From: a virus
Reading direction: 5' to 3' (one strand)
DNA length: 44,404 bases
Virus record (IMG/VR): IMGVR_UViG_3300023178_000092
Coordinates: 1-44,404 of that record
Below the pieces are notes generated by a model. The model saw only the letters and a list, made by a program, of their open reading frames with translations. It did no database searches and was not told the DNA's origin. This document shows positions 24,606 to 32,257 of this stretch, in pieces. Made by a program: the position numbers and the translations under genes. How positions within the stretch are numbered: the stretch's first letter is position 1; every line of letters begins with the position of its first letter.

Positions 24606-26670
24606 TAAATCCTTGTTCGCCCGGTACTGGAACTTGACCTGTACCTACATTGCCACCACCTGCGCCTGTTGGGTCCATTGCATCAGCACCCGGAGTTGGC
24701 GTCATGCTACCCTGCTCTGGTCCTGCTGGCTGTTGAAAGCCCTTCATAATTTCTGCTTGCAGTGCAGCTTCATCCATATTGTTGGTAACTTTGTCGGGGT
24801 CTAAGTCCATAGACTTTGCAATCTCACGTATTACATATTGGAACTTAGCAAAGGGTGCGAGTGCAGGGCTACTTGCAATTTGCAAGAACTGCATCAATCT
24901 TTGGCTACGTACTTCGTTAGCCATCAGACTTTCTGTACCACGTGCTTTAACTTCTAAATCACCTTTAATCTCTGGGTCAAAATCAAACTGCATATTGAAA
25001 CGGAAGAAACCTTCACCCAAAGGACGCAACAAATAATCGTCTACGTTTTTAATGACAGTCTTTGTGCTACCCTGCGCAGCACCCATCAACATTGAGATAC
25101 CAGAGGCTGTTCTGCCTACGCCCTGCACACCTGTCTGTCCGTGTGCAAATGATGGGAAGCCAGTGCTTTCATCTGCAAGTACACGTGCTTTGTCAAATAG
25201 CATCATGTTCTCTTGTGACACATTTGGGAACTTTGTACCAAAGATAGCTTGGCCCGGTGCGCCACCCTGTCTACGGAATACTTTACCCGGATACAGTGAC
25301 AAGTCTTGACCCGGCACCAAGTTTGTTTCATCTACCTCTACAATCAAGTTTCCTGACAGTACAGCATTATCAACAGCCATACGCATAAAGCCATTCATTA
25401 GTGTTTGTGTATCATCCATGTTTTCTGCAATACCAACACCAAAGAATGAGTATGGGTTCAGTTCGTATGGCGCAGCAGCATATGGAATTTTAGATGGCTT
25501 GAATGGATTAAGAACCATGCGAAGTAGTTTGCCATTACAAATCCAGACGTTGGCTTGCAGTTCGTCAAACTCTTTCAAGTCTTTTGGAATATCTACACCC
25601 TGCTCTTCAAGCAAGTCTGTATCCACCATGCCCCAATACTCAAGCACTTCAAAGCGGTCAACGCCATGCTCTGGTGCATAGTCAGCCAAGTCATCTTCCC
25701 AGTATTGCTTGGTGTAGTTCTCACCCATAGCAATTACTTCATTAATAACTTCACCACGGAAGTATGGACGCTTCTTTAGGTTACGCAGTTGTGTACGTGA
25801 CATCTTATGACGTTCAATTACATACTGTGCTTCATCCATGTTGTTTGCATCTGGGTCTGGATAGAAGTTCCAAACAGATACATGGTTTACTTGTGGCACT
25901 GTTTTAAACAATGGGTCATACTCACCATCGTCATTCCAGTTAGGGTATTCTTTGTCGAGGGCAAATGGCCCCTTCATAACACCAGTACCAAATAATGCCA
26001 TCTCAAATGCAGCATTACGCAGATGTTTATTTGCACCTGACTCTTCTAGCTGGTCATGTATTTTCTTTTGCATTTTCTTTGCAGCAATCATAGCTGGGCT
26101 AAATGCAATAGCGGTAGGTGTTTTACCCGGACCTTCTTTTAGTTTATCTTGTACTGGCTCAAGTTTGTTTTCCAACACCCCAAGTTTTTCTTGAAGAGTT
26201 TGTGCCGTGGCACCTGCTGGGAAGTCCATGCCATCCCCTGCAAAACCGTAGGGACTGGAAAGAGCAGTTTCACCACGCAATTGTTCTGGTTCTTGAGGGT
26301 CAAAATGTACATCGGCAACCACACCTTCAGGCAACTCCGTTGGTTCTACAGATAAAGGAAAACGCTGGTTAGCAAACAGAACATCAACAATCTGCCCGTA
26401 TGCTGCCAGCGTCTTAGTTTTTGTGACTTTAATAAAGACACGAGATTTTTCTGTTTCGGTAAATTGAACATCGGGACCGTACAAACCACGATAATTGCGG
26501 TAGGCTTTTAGCCAGCGTTCTTCGTCCTGATACCTATAGTCTTCAGACCGCTTATAGCGTTCCATAATAAATGGGATGATGTTACTTACGTCTACGTCCG
26601 AAACAGATGTATCGTCACTATCTTCTAGTGCGATAGCATCGTCTTCAATCATGATTTCATCTTCATCCAT
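24529..26670 (-). CDS. Portal protein (713 aa)
   Basis: The length and position directly after the large terminase fit a P22-sized portal. Visible traits are an acidic N-terminus, then NIIPFIMERYKRSEDYRYQ and YRGLYGPDVQF, a wing domain with FALDKEYPNWNDDGEYDP and HVSVWNFYPDPDA, the RHKMSRTQLRNL element, and a stem/crown part with YELNPYSFFGVGIAENMDD and TQTLMNGFMRMAVDNAVLS, all typical of podovirus portals. The last 70 residues are Gln/Gly/Pro-rich and probably disordered. The start at 26670 is set by AGGAAG six bases ahead and a TAATG overlap. It forms the DNA entry ring and binds terminase. Confidence 0.9.
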   Translation of the reverse strand: MDEDEIMIEDDAIALEDSDDTSVSDVDVSNIIPFIMERYKRSEDYRYQDEERWLKAYRNYRGLYGPDVQFTETEKSRVFIKVTKTKTLAAYGQIVDVLFANQRFPLSVEPTELPEGVVADVHFDPQEPEQLRGETALSSPYGFAGDGMDFPAGATAQTLQEKLGVLENKLEPVQDKLKEGPGKTPTAIAFSPAMIAAKKMQKKIHDQLEESGANKHLRNAAFEMALFGTGVMKGPFALDKEYPNWNDDGEYDPLFKTVPQVNHVSVWNFYPDPDANNMDEAQYVIERHKMSRTQLRNLKKRPYFRGEVINEVIAMGENYTKQYWEDDLADYAPEHGVDRFEVLEYWGMVDTDLLEEQGVDIPKDLKEFDELQANVWICNGKLLRMVLNPFKPSKIPYAAAPYELNPYSFFGVGIAENMDDTQTLMNGFMRMAVDNAVLSGNLIVEVDETNLVPGQDLSLYPGKVFRRQGGAPGQAIFGTKFPNVSQENMMLFDKARVLADESTGFPSFAHGQTGVQGVGRTASGISMLMGAAQGSTKTVIKNVDDYLLRPLGEGFFRFNMQFDFDPEIKGDLEVKARGTESLMANEVRSQRLMQFLQIASSPALAPFAKFQYVIREIAKSMDLDPDKVTNNMDEAALQAEIMKGFQQPAGPEQGSMTPTPGADAMDPTGAGGGNVGTGQVPVPGEQGFSANGQGNTQQAEANSQQQPPVGQLQ

Positions 26671-26858
26671 TATACTTCCTTTGCTCCCACTATGGTGCAG
26701 GTATAATCTACTGACTTCCAATGTCCGTCTTGCGGCAAATCTTCGTGCAGTATTTTCATTTCAATACACTGTGGCTTATCCTCAAACCACTGAATAGTCT
26801 GTGTAGCACAGTGGCTGGTATCACAAACAGTTAATAATAGTGTCCAAATAACTTGCAT
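26670..26858 (-). CDS. Small exported Cys-containing protein (62 aa)
   Basis: MQVIWTLLLTVCDTSHCATQ looks like a short secretion signal, followed by a mature part of about 45 residues with a Cys pair (KPQCIEM and DYTCTIVG) suited to one disulfide. It is squeezed between terminase and portal with one-base-type coupling at both sides. It shares its design, but not its sequence, with the proteins at 32081-32257 and 34636-34851. A periplasmic role such as lysis help or superinfection control is speculation. Confidence 0.65.
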   Translation of the reverse strand: MQVIWTLLLTVCDTSHCATQTIQWFEDKPQCIEMKILHEDLPQDGHWKSVDYTCTIVGAKEV

Positions 26859-26859
26859 C

Positions 26860-28419
26860 TTAATATCCAAAGGTTGCGTCTGCTACCTGCATACCGCCAC
26901 CGGGTCTACCCATTGGGTCATAGTCAAATATACTAAACCGTGGTCTGGACATTATACCATATCTAAGAGCATCATACAAGTGGTCTTCACTCTTTGTATC
27001 AATGTCTTCTGGGTTCTTTTTGTCCAGTGGTATTGAGGGAAGTTGGGCCGTGAGGTTTGTGCAAGTATCAAAGAAAACAAGTCTAGGCTCCTCTGTAAAC
27101 TCATCTATCTGTAGTCTACGGTGTATCTCGTTTTTACCTGCTACCCGACTACCTCTACTTCTATCTGATGGTCGCCAACGACAACCTCTACTAATCATTT
27201 GCTCTGCAAGAGAAGGCCCAGTATCACCACGCTTATGCCAAAGAGAACTATCCAGAACGCCGTACTTAATATTGCCATCTTCCGCTTCCAAATCCAGAAT
27301 CATATCTGCCAAGTCTGTGGCAAGGACTTTAGAAACGTAGAGTTCTCTATATACCACAAGTTGTTCGCTAGGCGCAACGGCAAACCACACAACAGCACTA
27401 TAGCTACCGTAGCCATAATCGCAAGCACGAAACTTAACCCAGTTACTAGGTATACGATAAGGTTCAACAACATGAACCCGCCTATCAAACTCAGTAAACG
27501 CTGCTCCTTCTTTGATATCCCAATCGCCTTCAAGAAGTTGTCTTCTTTGCTGTTCGGGAAGTGAAAGAAGCATTGCTTCGTAATCACCTGCTTCCGCAAG
27601 GTATGGGTTATCAGAAAGTCTTGCGGGTATAAATCTTCTTTTGAATAAAGGTTTTCCAGCTTTGCTATGTCCTGCTGGATATCGTAGGACTTCTGTTGTT
27701 TCAATATCGGTTGCATCAAAGGCTCTATTATACGGCGAAGGGTCAATGAACATCTTCTTAACCCAATGATGACCTCTGCCGCCGGGGTTGGTCGTAGCCC
27801 TCATAAAAATTGGCAAGTCGTTTGCAGTGGACCGTAGACGTGACCGCATGTAATTCCATGCATACGGTGTGGCCCATTGTGTCAACTCGTCAAAGCCTAT
27901 CCAGCTAAATGCCAGACCCTGATAGCGCAAGACATCCTCATCCCTATCAAGGTAGGACATCCACAACCTTGCACCAGATGGCGCAGTCCACTGCATCTTT
28001 CTTTCTGACCACTTTATACCGGGCCAGATTTTCGGGTACAACTCCTGCGACTTAAATATAAGTTCGCGCAACTCCTCTGTGGTGTGTCGCAGCAGAAGCC
28101 CACTGAACTGTGGATGCCCCATGTATCGTAAAGGGTCTGCAAGCATAGCATAGCTTTTGCCACCGCCTGCAGAACCACCGTACAAAACTTCTCTTTCACT
28201 TGCAGCCAAGAACTCCGTCTGTGGTCCGGGGTTTGGCTTAAACAACACATTAGCATGTTCTTCTATGCTCTGTGTTTTATATGAAACTTCTTCAATCTTA
28301 GCTGTTTGCTTTGGAGCCTGTTCTTTGGCTACTGATTTCTTCCGCTTTGGCGATTGCCGTTTTCGCATATTCTGCCCACTTGCGGAGGCTTGCAGCTTGA
28401 TTCTTACGTCTTCGCTCAT
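26860..28419 (-). CDS. terL: Terminase large subunit (519 aa)
   Basis: The packaging ATPase has an N-terminal basic tail, then the Walker A GGSAGGGKS (about residues 81-89), Walker B-like SWIGFDELTQW and the coupling motif ATTNPGG. The nuclease domain shows its acidic residues in RACDYGYGSYSAVVW, GVLDSSLW and the final EDHLYDALRYG. It cuts concatemers and pumps DNA into the prohead with the portal next door. The annotated start overlaps the upstream gene by 122 nt; a later Met (MRKRQSPKRK, about 16 residues in) is possible but lacks a good ribosome site, whereas GAGGAA precedes the first ATG at long spacing. Confidence 0.95.
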   Translation of the reverse strand: MSEDVRIKLQASASGQNMRKRQSPKRKKSVAKEQAPKQTAKIEEVSYKTQSIEEHANVLFKPNPGPQTEFLAASEREVLYGGSAGGGKSYAMLADPLRYMGHPQFSGLLLRHTTEELRELIFKSQELYPKIWPGIKWSERKMQWTAPSGARLWMSYLDRDEDVLRYQGLAFSWIGFDELTQWATPYAWNYMRSRLRSTANDLPIFMRATTNPGGRGHHWVKKMFIDPSPYNRAFDATDIETTEVLRYPAGHSKAGKPLFKRRFIPARLSDNPYLAEAGDYEAMLLSLPEQQRRQLLEGDWDIKEGAAFTEFDRRVHVVEPYRIPSNWVKFRACDYGYGSYSAVVWFAVAPSEQLVVYRELYVSKVLATDLADMILDLEAEDGNIKYGVLDSSLWHKRGDTGPSLAEQMISRGCRWRPSDRSRGSRVAGKNEIHRRLQIDEFTEEPRLVFFDTCTNLTAQLPSIPLDKKNPEDIDTKSEDHLYDALRYGIMSRPRFSIFDYDPMGRPGGGMQVADATFGY

Positions 28420-28699
28420 TGTTTAACCGTTTCCTCAAACCTACATGCGAGATGTATCTGCCAGTCTGTGTACTCAGCCAATTAGCTACTTCACGGTAGC
28501 TGTACTGATTTACGTGCTGTCTAGCTTTCTCTAGCAAATCCAATTCAATTGGTATAGGTTGAAGAATGTCGGGGTCTTCATCATCCTGCTTATATCCGAA
28601 TGGTACTGTACGTGCAATACGTGGAATAGGTATCCATTCATTTTCTTCTTTGATGTCTGTTGGCTGTGGTAGCTTCCACTTGCCTATACTGCGTGTCAT
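28298..28699 (-). CDS. Putative DNA-binding protein upstream of terL (133 aa)
   Basis: The N-half (GKWKLPQPTDIKEENEWIPI, RTVPFGYKQDDEDPDILQPI) is followed by a helix-turn-helix-like stretch, ELDLLEKARQHVNQYSYREV then ANWLSTQTGRYISHVGLRKR. This suits recognition of DNA by a resolvase/Hin-like HTH. The C-terminal 35 residues are basic and helical. The same arrangement directly before terL occurs in marine phages I recall, where it is sometimes called a small terminase. Since a better small-terminase candidate exists at 29461-29838, I call it only DNA-binding. Its 3' end overlaps terL by 122 nt. Confidence 0.8.
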   Translation of the reverse strand: MTRSIGKWKLPQPTDIKEENEWIPIPRIARTVPFGYKQDDEDPDILQPIPIELDLLEKARQHVNQYSYREVANWLSTQTGRYISHVGLRKRLNNERRRKNQAASLRKWAEYAKTAIAKAEEISSQRTGSKANS

Positions 28700-29388
28700 T
28701 TGTTTTTGCGGAACAAGCCGCCTTTTCTATAGTCTGTATTACCAAAACGATTTCTTGTAAACAACGCATCAAAGTCACTACCTAATCCACGAATAATACC
28801 ATCTGCACCACGTGAGCCACCACCGCCTTTAACTTTTGTTGGTGTTTTTGTATTTTTCTTTTTACTCCGACCCTCTGGGGTTGATATCATAGGGACACCC
28901 GTGCCACTTCTATAACCTTCTAATTTTTGTCCTTCTTTTAATTTCTGTATATCGCCAGAACCCATAATAAAAACACTTGGATGATTTTTAGTTGCATAAT
29001 CTCTAAGAGAAGATAATTTTTTATTTTTTTCCTCTCTTATTTTTTCTGACTGTTTTTGTGTTTCAAGTCTTAAATTTTTTCTTTCCTCTGAATTGCTAAA
29101 GGCTTTACGGGCTTTATCAGCAAACGCTTTTGTTATTTCTTTGTTTTTTACCATATCTGCTAAAAATGCAGAATAGCCGCCAGCAAAACCACGGCTAGAC
29201 TTTAAGTCTAAAGCAGTTAGTTGATTTCGTAACATTACACTTTTATTTGAAAGAGATTTAACCGCATTAGACATTGTAGTTAATTTGTCTGGTCCTGTTT
29301 TTATAGGAACACCTGTAGTAGCGACTGCTGCTGTTGCACCTAAACCTTTTAAAAAACTTCTACGAGATACTGTTTTTTTATCCGACAC
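28696..29388 (-). CDS. Phage protein with a twin-arginine (Tat) signal (230 aa)
   Basis: Residues 8-14 read SRRSFLK, a perfect Tat motif. They are followed by an uncharged stretch GLGATAAVATTGVP, so export of a folded protein across the inner membrane by the host Tat system is predicted. The mature part is Lys/Ser-rich and helical (70-140), with later GGGGSRGADG and a C-terminal KGGLFRKNK. I see no cofactor-binding or catalytic motif. The start is GTG at 29388 with AAGGA 8 nt upstream, sharing its G with the stop of the 26-aa gene. It is unusual to find this signal between terminase genes. A role in lysis, envelope change or exclusion is open. Confidence 0.8.
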   Translation of the reverse strand: MSDKKTVSRRSFLKGLGATAAVATTGVPIKTGPDKLTTMSNAVKSLSNKSVMLRNQLTALDLKSSRGFAGGYSAFLADMVKNKEITKAFADKARKAFSNSEERKNLRLETQKQSEKIREEKNKKLSSLRDYATKNHPSVFIMGSGDIQKLKEGQKLEGYRSGTGVPMISTPEGRSKKKNTKTPTKVKGGGGSRGADGIIRGLGSDFDALFTRNRFGNTDYRKGGLFRKNK

Positions 29389-29468
29389 TATAGTAATCCT
29401 TGAATAGTAATTAAAAAAGTAGCTAAAGCAATAATACCGTATGTAAAAGTAAATTCTTTTCTAGTCAT
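29388..29468 (-). CDS. Micro-gene: 26-residue single-helix membrane peptide
   Basis: ATG at 29468 lies 8 nt inside the end of the small terminase, and the TAG shares its last G with the GTG of the Tat protein. The product starts MTRKEFTFTYG and continues with about 14 hydrophobic residues (IIALATFLITIQGLL). It has the positive-inside charge expected for one membrane helix. Double coupling to both neighbours supports translation. It could be a small membrane regulator or lysis peptide. Confidence 0.5.
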   Translation of the reverse strand: MTRKEFTFTYGIIALATFLITIQGLL

Positions 29469-29838
29469 CGTCTTCTTCTATTACAGCTTTAGGTGGCATA
29501 AGCATGACGCCACCACTTGCTTCTACCTGCATCTTTTCTGTCTTCACCAAACCTACACGGTCAAGCAGTTCTTTAGCTGCAGACATCTTATCACGAATAC
29601 CCAGTTCAGTCGGGTCATACAATGCATGTGTCATCGCCATCGCAGCTTTCGGCGCATTACGAGCCATGTACATTTGTGTTGCTTCAAGAATCTCTTCTTT
29701 AAGACCTTTAATAATTTCGCCAGTGCTAGAAGTGTCAGCATACCCCGCCAGTTTCTTGGCAGCAACCATGTCACCACCAGCTTCATCAAACAAGACATCC
29801 AGAAACTTCTGTTGCCGTTCTGTTAGTTGTCTAGCCAT
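29461..29838 (-). CDS. terS: Terminase small subunit (125 aa)
   Basis: The protein opens ARQLTERQQKFLDVLFDEAG, then AAKKLAGYADTSSTGEIIKG, which is the helix-turn-helix of the phage small-terminase fold. Helices with AAKELLDRVGLVKTEKMQVE follow. It ends with an acidic tail EEDDD. It recognises the packaging start and recruits the large subunit encoded 1 kb downstream. It is coupled to the 27-aa gene upstream, one base away. Confidence 0.85.
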   Translation of the reverse strand: MARQLTERQQKFLDVLFDEAGGDMVAAKKLAGYADTSSTGEIIKGLKEEILEATQMYMARNAPKAAMAMTHALYDPTELGIRDKMSAAKELLDRVGLVKTEKMQVEASGGVMLMPPKAVIEEDDD

Positions 29839-29922
29839 TTACTTGCCTTTGTTTTGACACTTGCCTACAGCACCACAGTTTGCTGGTGTAGGACATCCTT
29901 TACACGGTTTAAATTTTTCCAT
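29839..29922 (-). CDS. Micro-gene: 27-residue Cys-rich peptide
   Basis: The product, beginning MEKFKPCKGCPTPANC and ending in Lys/Gly, has four cysteines at 7, 10, 16 and 22. The spacing is C-x2-C-x5-C-x5-C, suited to bind one metal ion. The ATG overlaps the stop of the 55-aa gene (TAATG) and the TAA ends one base before the small-terminase ATG. Such peptides sit in this place in other marine phages as I recall. The function is unknown. Confidence 0.6.
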   Translation of the reverse strand: MEKFKPCKGCPTPANCGAVGKCQNKGK

Positions 29923-30089
29923 TAGTCCATTAACCCCTTTACAAATTTAGATACATTTGCTGCAGCAATCCTAGCTTTCTCTTCAACGCTATGCGGAAGA
30001 AAACTTGTACTTTTTTTCGTTGGTCCTGTTCCTACTACTAACTTACCTTTTCTGGAAGCAGCAATTGTTTTAAGGTTTTTATTGCCCAT
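29922..30089 (-). CDS. Small basic protein (55 aa)
   Basis: The frame runs from an ATG that overlaps the lysozyme stop (TAATG) to a TAA that overlaps the next ATG. The product is basic and starts MGNKNLKTIAASRKGKLVVG, followed by a Thr/Lys-rich turn and a C-terminal helix (VEEKARIAAANVSKFVKGLM). There is no membrane segment. Coupling on both sides supports it as a real gene. No family is recognised. Confidence 0.6.
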   Translation of the reverse strand: MGNKNLKTIAASRKGKLVVGTGPTKKSTSFLPHSVEEKARIAAANVSKFVKGLMD

Positions 30090-30574
30090 TAAAATTCACC
30101 ATTATGCATTGCGTTAGCTAATTTTGTTGCGCGTGATTTTACCTGATTTGCCCACCTGCTGTCAAGCATTTCTTTTGCTGCGGTAGGATAATCTTCTTCG
30201 TGAATAGCGTTCCACATCTTTTTAAACTTACACAAGCGTGGCACACCCATATTGAAAGCCATATCCATCAATATAAGCTGACGTACAGAGTCTAACCTGT
30301 CCACGCAAGGGTGCGCTTGTAACAGTTCTTCCTCAACAATCTGTACGTCATTTGTTGCTAGATAGACCGCATCAGCTTCGGTGATTCCATATTCATAGAT
30401 GTGGTCAATAGTAGGAATGTCTAAAGCATCCAACTCTTCCTTGCTAATGCCACGGTCTTCTAGGTTTCGTCCGATACCAATAGTATCAATTCCAAGAGTG
30501 TCTTTGTACACTTGTAACTTCAAGCCTTCGTGCTTGATTAACTCTTCAATAAAATGTTCTCTGCGATATTTCAT
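30089..30574 (-). CDS. Endolysin, T4-type lysozyme (GH24, 161 aa)
   Basis: The T4-lysozyme catalytic triad is preserved with exact spacing: Glu16 in KHEGL, Asp25 in VYKDTLG and Thr31 in DTIGIG (E-x8-D-x5-T). The C-terminal lobe has LILMDMAFNMGVPRLCKFKK and SRWANQVKSRATKLANAM, matching the family. It cleaves the MurNAc-GlcNAc bond of peptidoglycan. No signal peptide is present, so it needs a holin, and two membrane proteins lie directly upstream with ATGA overlaps. Transcription from P4 is expected. Confidence 0.94.
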   Translation of the reverse strand: MKYRREHFIEELIKHEGLKLQVYKDTLGIDTIGIGRNLEDRGISKEELDALDIPTIDHIYEYGITEADAVYLATNDVQIVEEELLQAHPCVDRLDSVRQLILMDMAFNMGVPRLCKFKKMWNAIHEEDYPTAAKEMLDSRWANQVKSRATKLANAMHNGEF

Positions 30575-30777
30575 TTTTGTTCATGTCCCATCCACACCGC
30601 AAATGCACCAGTCATTGCACCAACTACTGTAGATACAAATGCTGTCTGCTGCGTAGTGGCTTCAGGACCAAGAGCCATGAACCACTGAACTACCTGATAA
30701 CTCATAAACGTCATCGCCAGCATCATAAGACGTGGCAGTATTTTCCACGCTAGAATCTTTTCCATTGTGTACGTCAT
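30571..30777 (-). CDS. Candidate holin with two membrane helices (68 aa)
   Basis: Two hydrophobic segments, RLMMLAMTFMSYQVVQWFMAL (about 16-36) and FVSTVVGAMTGAFAVWMG (about 47-64), are joined by a short polar loop (GPEATTQQ). The C-terminus HEQK is charged. The start overlaps the previous stop and its end overlaps the lysozyme start (ATGA), the usual holin position. Size and topology fit class II holins. Which of the two membrane proteins makes the pore cannot be read from the sequence. Confidence 0.75.
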   Translation of the reverse strand: MTYTMEKILAWKILPRLMMLAMTFMSYQVVQWFMALGPEATTQQTAFVSTVVGAMTGAFAVWMGHEQK

Positions 30778-31160
30778 TTTTTACCAAAGAATTTTGTAGC
30801 TGAACGTACGCCAAAAGAAGCCGCAACGATAACTCCAAGTGAGTACTGATACCATTCAGGCATTTCATTGAGCCTTGCGAAGCCATTACGTACTACATCT
30901 TCCATGCCGGGTACAAATGCCAATATTAATGGGATACTGAAAAGAATAGTTAGCCACTCATCTTTCCAAGAGTTGGATGAGCCTCTAGCCATCTCCAAAT
31001 CCCAGTCAATCTCACCAGTAGCTTTCTTCTGCATTACGATAGCTTCAGCTTCAGCTTTGGCTATGCGTGTCTTTGCTTGTGCTTTCTTTTCTTCTACCTT
31101 GCCAGACATCCATGTGCCAGCAAGTTCTGCAATAGGTCCAATCAATAAATTAAGCATCAC
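30774..31160 (-). CDS. Candidate three-segment holin-type membrane protein (128 aa)
   Basis: An N-terminal hydrophobic stretch (MLNLLIGPIAELAGTWM) is followed by a charged helix rich in Lys, Ala and Glu (KAQAKTRIAKAEAEAIVM). Two further segments come after it: EWLTILFSIPLILAFVPGM and YQYSLGVIVAASFGVRSA. This order recalls the three-membrane-segment holin family of gene transfer agents (GTA_holin_3TM); that match is by architecture only. It lies just before the small holin candidate and lysozyme. Pore former or antiholin are both possible. Confidence 0.72.
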   Translation of the reverse strand: MMLNLLIGPIAELAGTWMSGKVEEKKAQAKTRIAKAEAEAIVMQKKATGEIDWDLEMARGSSNSWKDEWLTILFSIPLILAFVPGMEDVVRNGFARLNEMPEWYQYSLGVIVAASFGVRSATKFFGKK

Positions 31161-31405
31161 ACACCTCTTCTGAACTGTGCAGTTTTCTTTTGTATCTTTT
31201 TAGGCTGGCTGACGAATTGCTTACCAGCACGAGTTCCTGCTCTTTTAGCAGCAGTGGTCGCTGCGTACTCTTGCGGCGATAACGCTTTGATGGCAGCGGT
31301 AGGAAGATAGCGTTCTCCTGTTTCACTGGATGGTCTGCCACTTTTAGTTGTCCACTTTTGCTTAGTCCAAGCCTTCAAACTTTTCTGTGGTGATTTTAAT
31401 GTCAT
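31157..31405 (-). CDS. Small basic conserved-type phage protein (82 aa)
   Basis: This very basic protein has TLKSPQKSLKAWTKQKW then TKSGRPSSETGERYLP and a helix AIKALSPQEYAATTAAKRAG, ending KIQKKTAQFRRGV. The 'KSPQ..LK.W..QKW.TKSGKPS...GERYLP' pattern is common to many marine phages; its function is unknown. It is the first gene after promoter P4. Its stop overlaps the next start (ATGA-like). Confidence 0.78.
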   Translation of the reverse strand: MTLKSPQKSLKAWTKQKWTTKSGRPSSETGERYLPTAAIKALSPQEYAATTAAKRAGTRAGKQFVSQPKKIQKKTAQFRRGV

Positions 31406-31411
31406 GTTTAA

Positions 31412-31440
31412 GTTATACCACTATCTTATGTATTTGTCAA
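31412..31440 (-). promoter_or_regulatory. Sigma70-type promoter P4 for the lysis block
   Basis: On the minus strand TTGACA (31440-31435) is followed by a 17-bp spacer ending GTGG and TATAAC (31417-31412). It therefore has a perfect -35 and an extended -10. The -35 lies inside the last codons of the 157-aa gene and the start point should fall just before the ATG at 31405, leaving almost no 5' leader. It would drive holin, lysozyme and terminase genes. Confidence 0.72.
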
Positions 31441-31899
31441 GAGAAAAATGAATAAGCCTACAGATATAGAAACTACTACGCCTATACCTGCGGCTATCTT
31501 AATTGTTTCCATTATTTCTTCTTGACGTTGTATTGCTTCACGTCTAGCTTGTGCTGCAGCTTCTTTAGCTTCACGTATACGCTTTGCTCTTTCATCTACA
31601 ATGCTTTGCCATGTGCCGGGGCCAAACCGCATATCAACTAGGGTTCGCATCTCCTGCACTTTTTCTTGTGCTAGTCTTGCATCTATTACTTCTTGTGCTA
31701 CAGACTGAATACCAAACTGGTCGCCTATACTGGAACCAGATTTTTTAGACCGTTGCTGCTGTACTTGCTTTTCACCCTCAAGTAGATTGTCTACATACTT
31801 TGCAATATCGCCTATGTCGTTGGCTGTATTGATGGCAGATTTAATACCATCCACGGCACTCTTTACTAGTGCGATACCCGCAAGGGTTTCTGCAATCAT
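31426..31899 (-). CDS. Membrane-anchored coiled-coil protein (157 aa)
   Basis: An N-terminal amphipathic helix (MIAETLAGIALVKSAVDGIK, then TANDIGDIAKYVDNLLEG) comes first. A Gln/Lys/Ser linker, a long charged helix (RIREAKEAAAQARREAIQRQ) and one C-terminal membrane helix (IAAGIGVVVSISVGLFIFLL) with a 3-residue tail follow. I recall relatives in T4-like cyanophages, where the function is also unknown. GAGG precedes the ATG. A tail-anchored topology is predicted. Spanin-like or membrane-scaffold roles are possible but not shown. Confidence 0.78.
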   Translation of the reverse strand: MIAETLAGIALVKSAVDGIKSAINTANDIGDIAKYVDNLLEGEKQVQQQRSKKSGSSIGDQFGIQSVAQEVIDARLAQEKVQEMRTLVDMRFGPGTWQSIVDERAKRIREAKEAAAQARREAIQRQEEIMETIKIAAGIGVVVSISVGLFIFLLTNT

Positions 31900-31908
31900 C
31901 TCTTAGCC

Positions 31909-32088
31909 TCATTTGTTGGTTGGTTTGCATACGGCTATTATTTTAGTTGAGCCACCGTCTGGTTGGGGTATTGACCGTTGTTGGGACAGTCTGGTGGCAA
32001 AGTACAGACATTTATCTATGTCTGCAAATCTTTGTGTTTGGTTTAGTATTTGCCCATTCATATATACTACAAGTATAAACTCAATCAT
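31909..32088 (-). CDS. Small conserved-type protein (59 aa)
   Basis: The frame runs from an ATG 8 nt inside the preceding gene to a TGA at 31911-31909. The product starts MIEFILVVYMNGQILNQTQR and contains FADIDKCLYFATRLSQQ and a final IIAVCKPTNK. This is a two-strand, one-helix pattern with two cysteines that I recall from small marine-phage proteins. It fits exactly between its neighbours, leaving 9 nt to the next start. The function is unknown. Confidence 0.65.
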   Translation of the reverse strand: MIEFILVVYMNGQILNQTQRFADIDKCLYFATRLSQQRSIPQPDGGSTKIIAVCKPTNK

Positions 32089-32257
32089 CTTCTTTTACAC
32101 AGAAACAACGAGCATCGGGGTTGCTGAATCCATGTTCCGTTATAGATAAGTGGCATTTTGATATCCACTCGTGCGTGTCATGCACTTTTGTTTCTACTTC
32201 TACTGCATTAGCAGATATGACGCAGAACATTACTATACTAGTTTTTATATCCACCAC
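32081..32257 (-). CDS. Small exported Cys-containing protein (about 58 aa)
   Basis: A signal-peptide-like start (DIKTSIVMFCVISANA, cleavage likely after ANA) is followed by a short mature part with three cysteines (SKCHLS, ARCFCV) and an acidic end. Candidate starts are a GTG at 32257 or 32254, a TTG at 32275 or an internal ATG; none has a strong ribosome site, so the start is uncertain. It overlaps the preceding gene by about 20 nt and the next by 8. Design matches the exported peptides at 26670-26858 and 34636-34851. Confidence 0.6.
   Translation of the reverse strand: MVDIKTSIVMFCVISANAVEVETKVHDTHEWISKCHLSITEHGFSNPDARCFCVKEDD

Noticed and set aside
27300-27746. 148-codon frame inside terL on the same strand
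   Set aside because: It is a different reading frame of the terminase gene, without a ribosome site; terL motifs run straight through.
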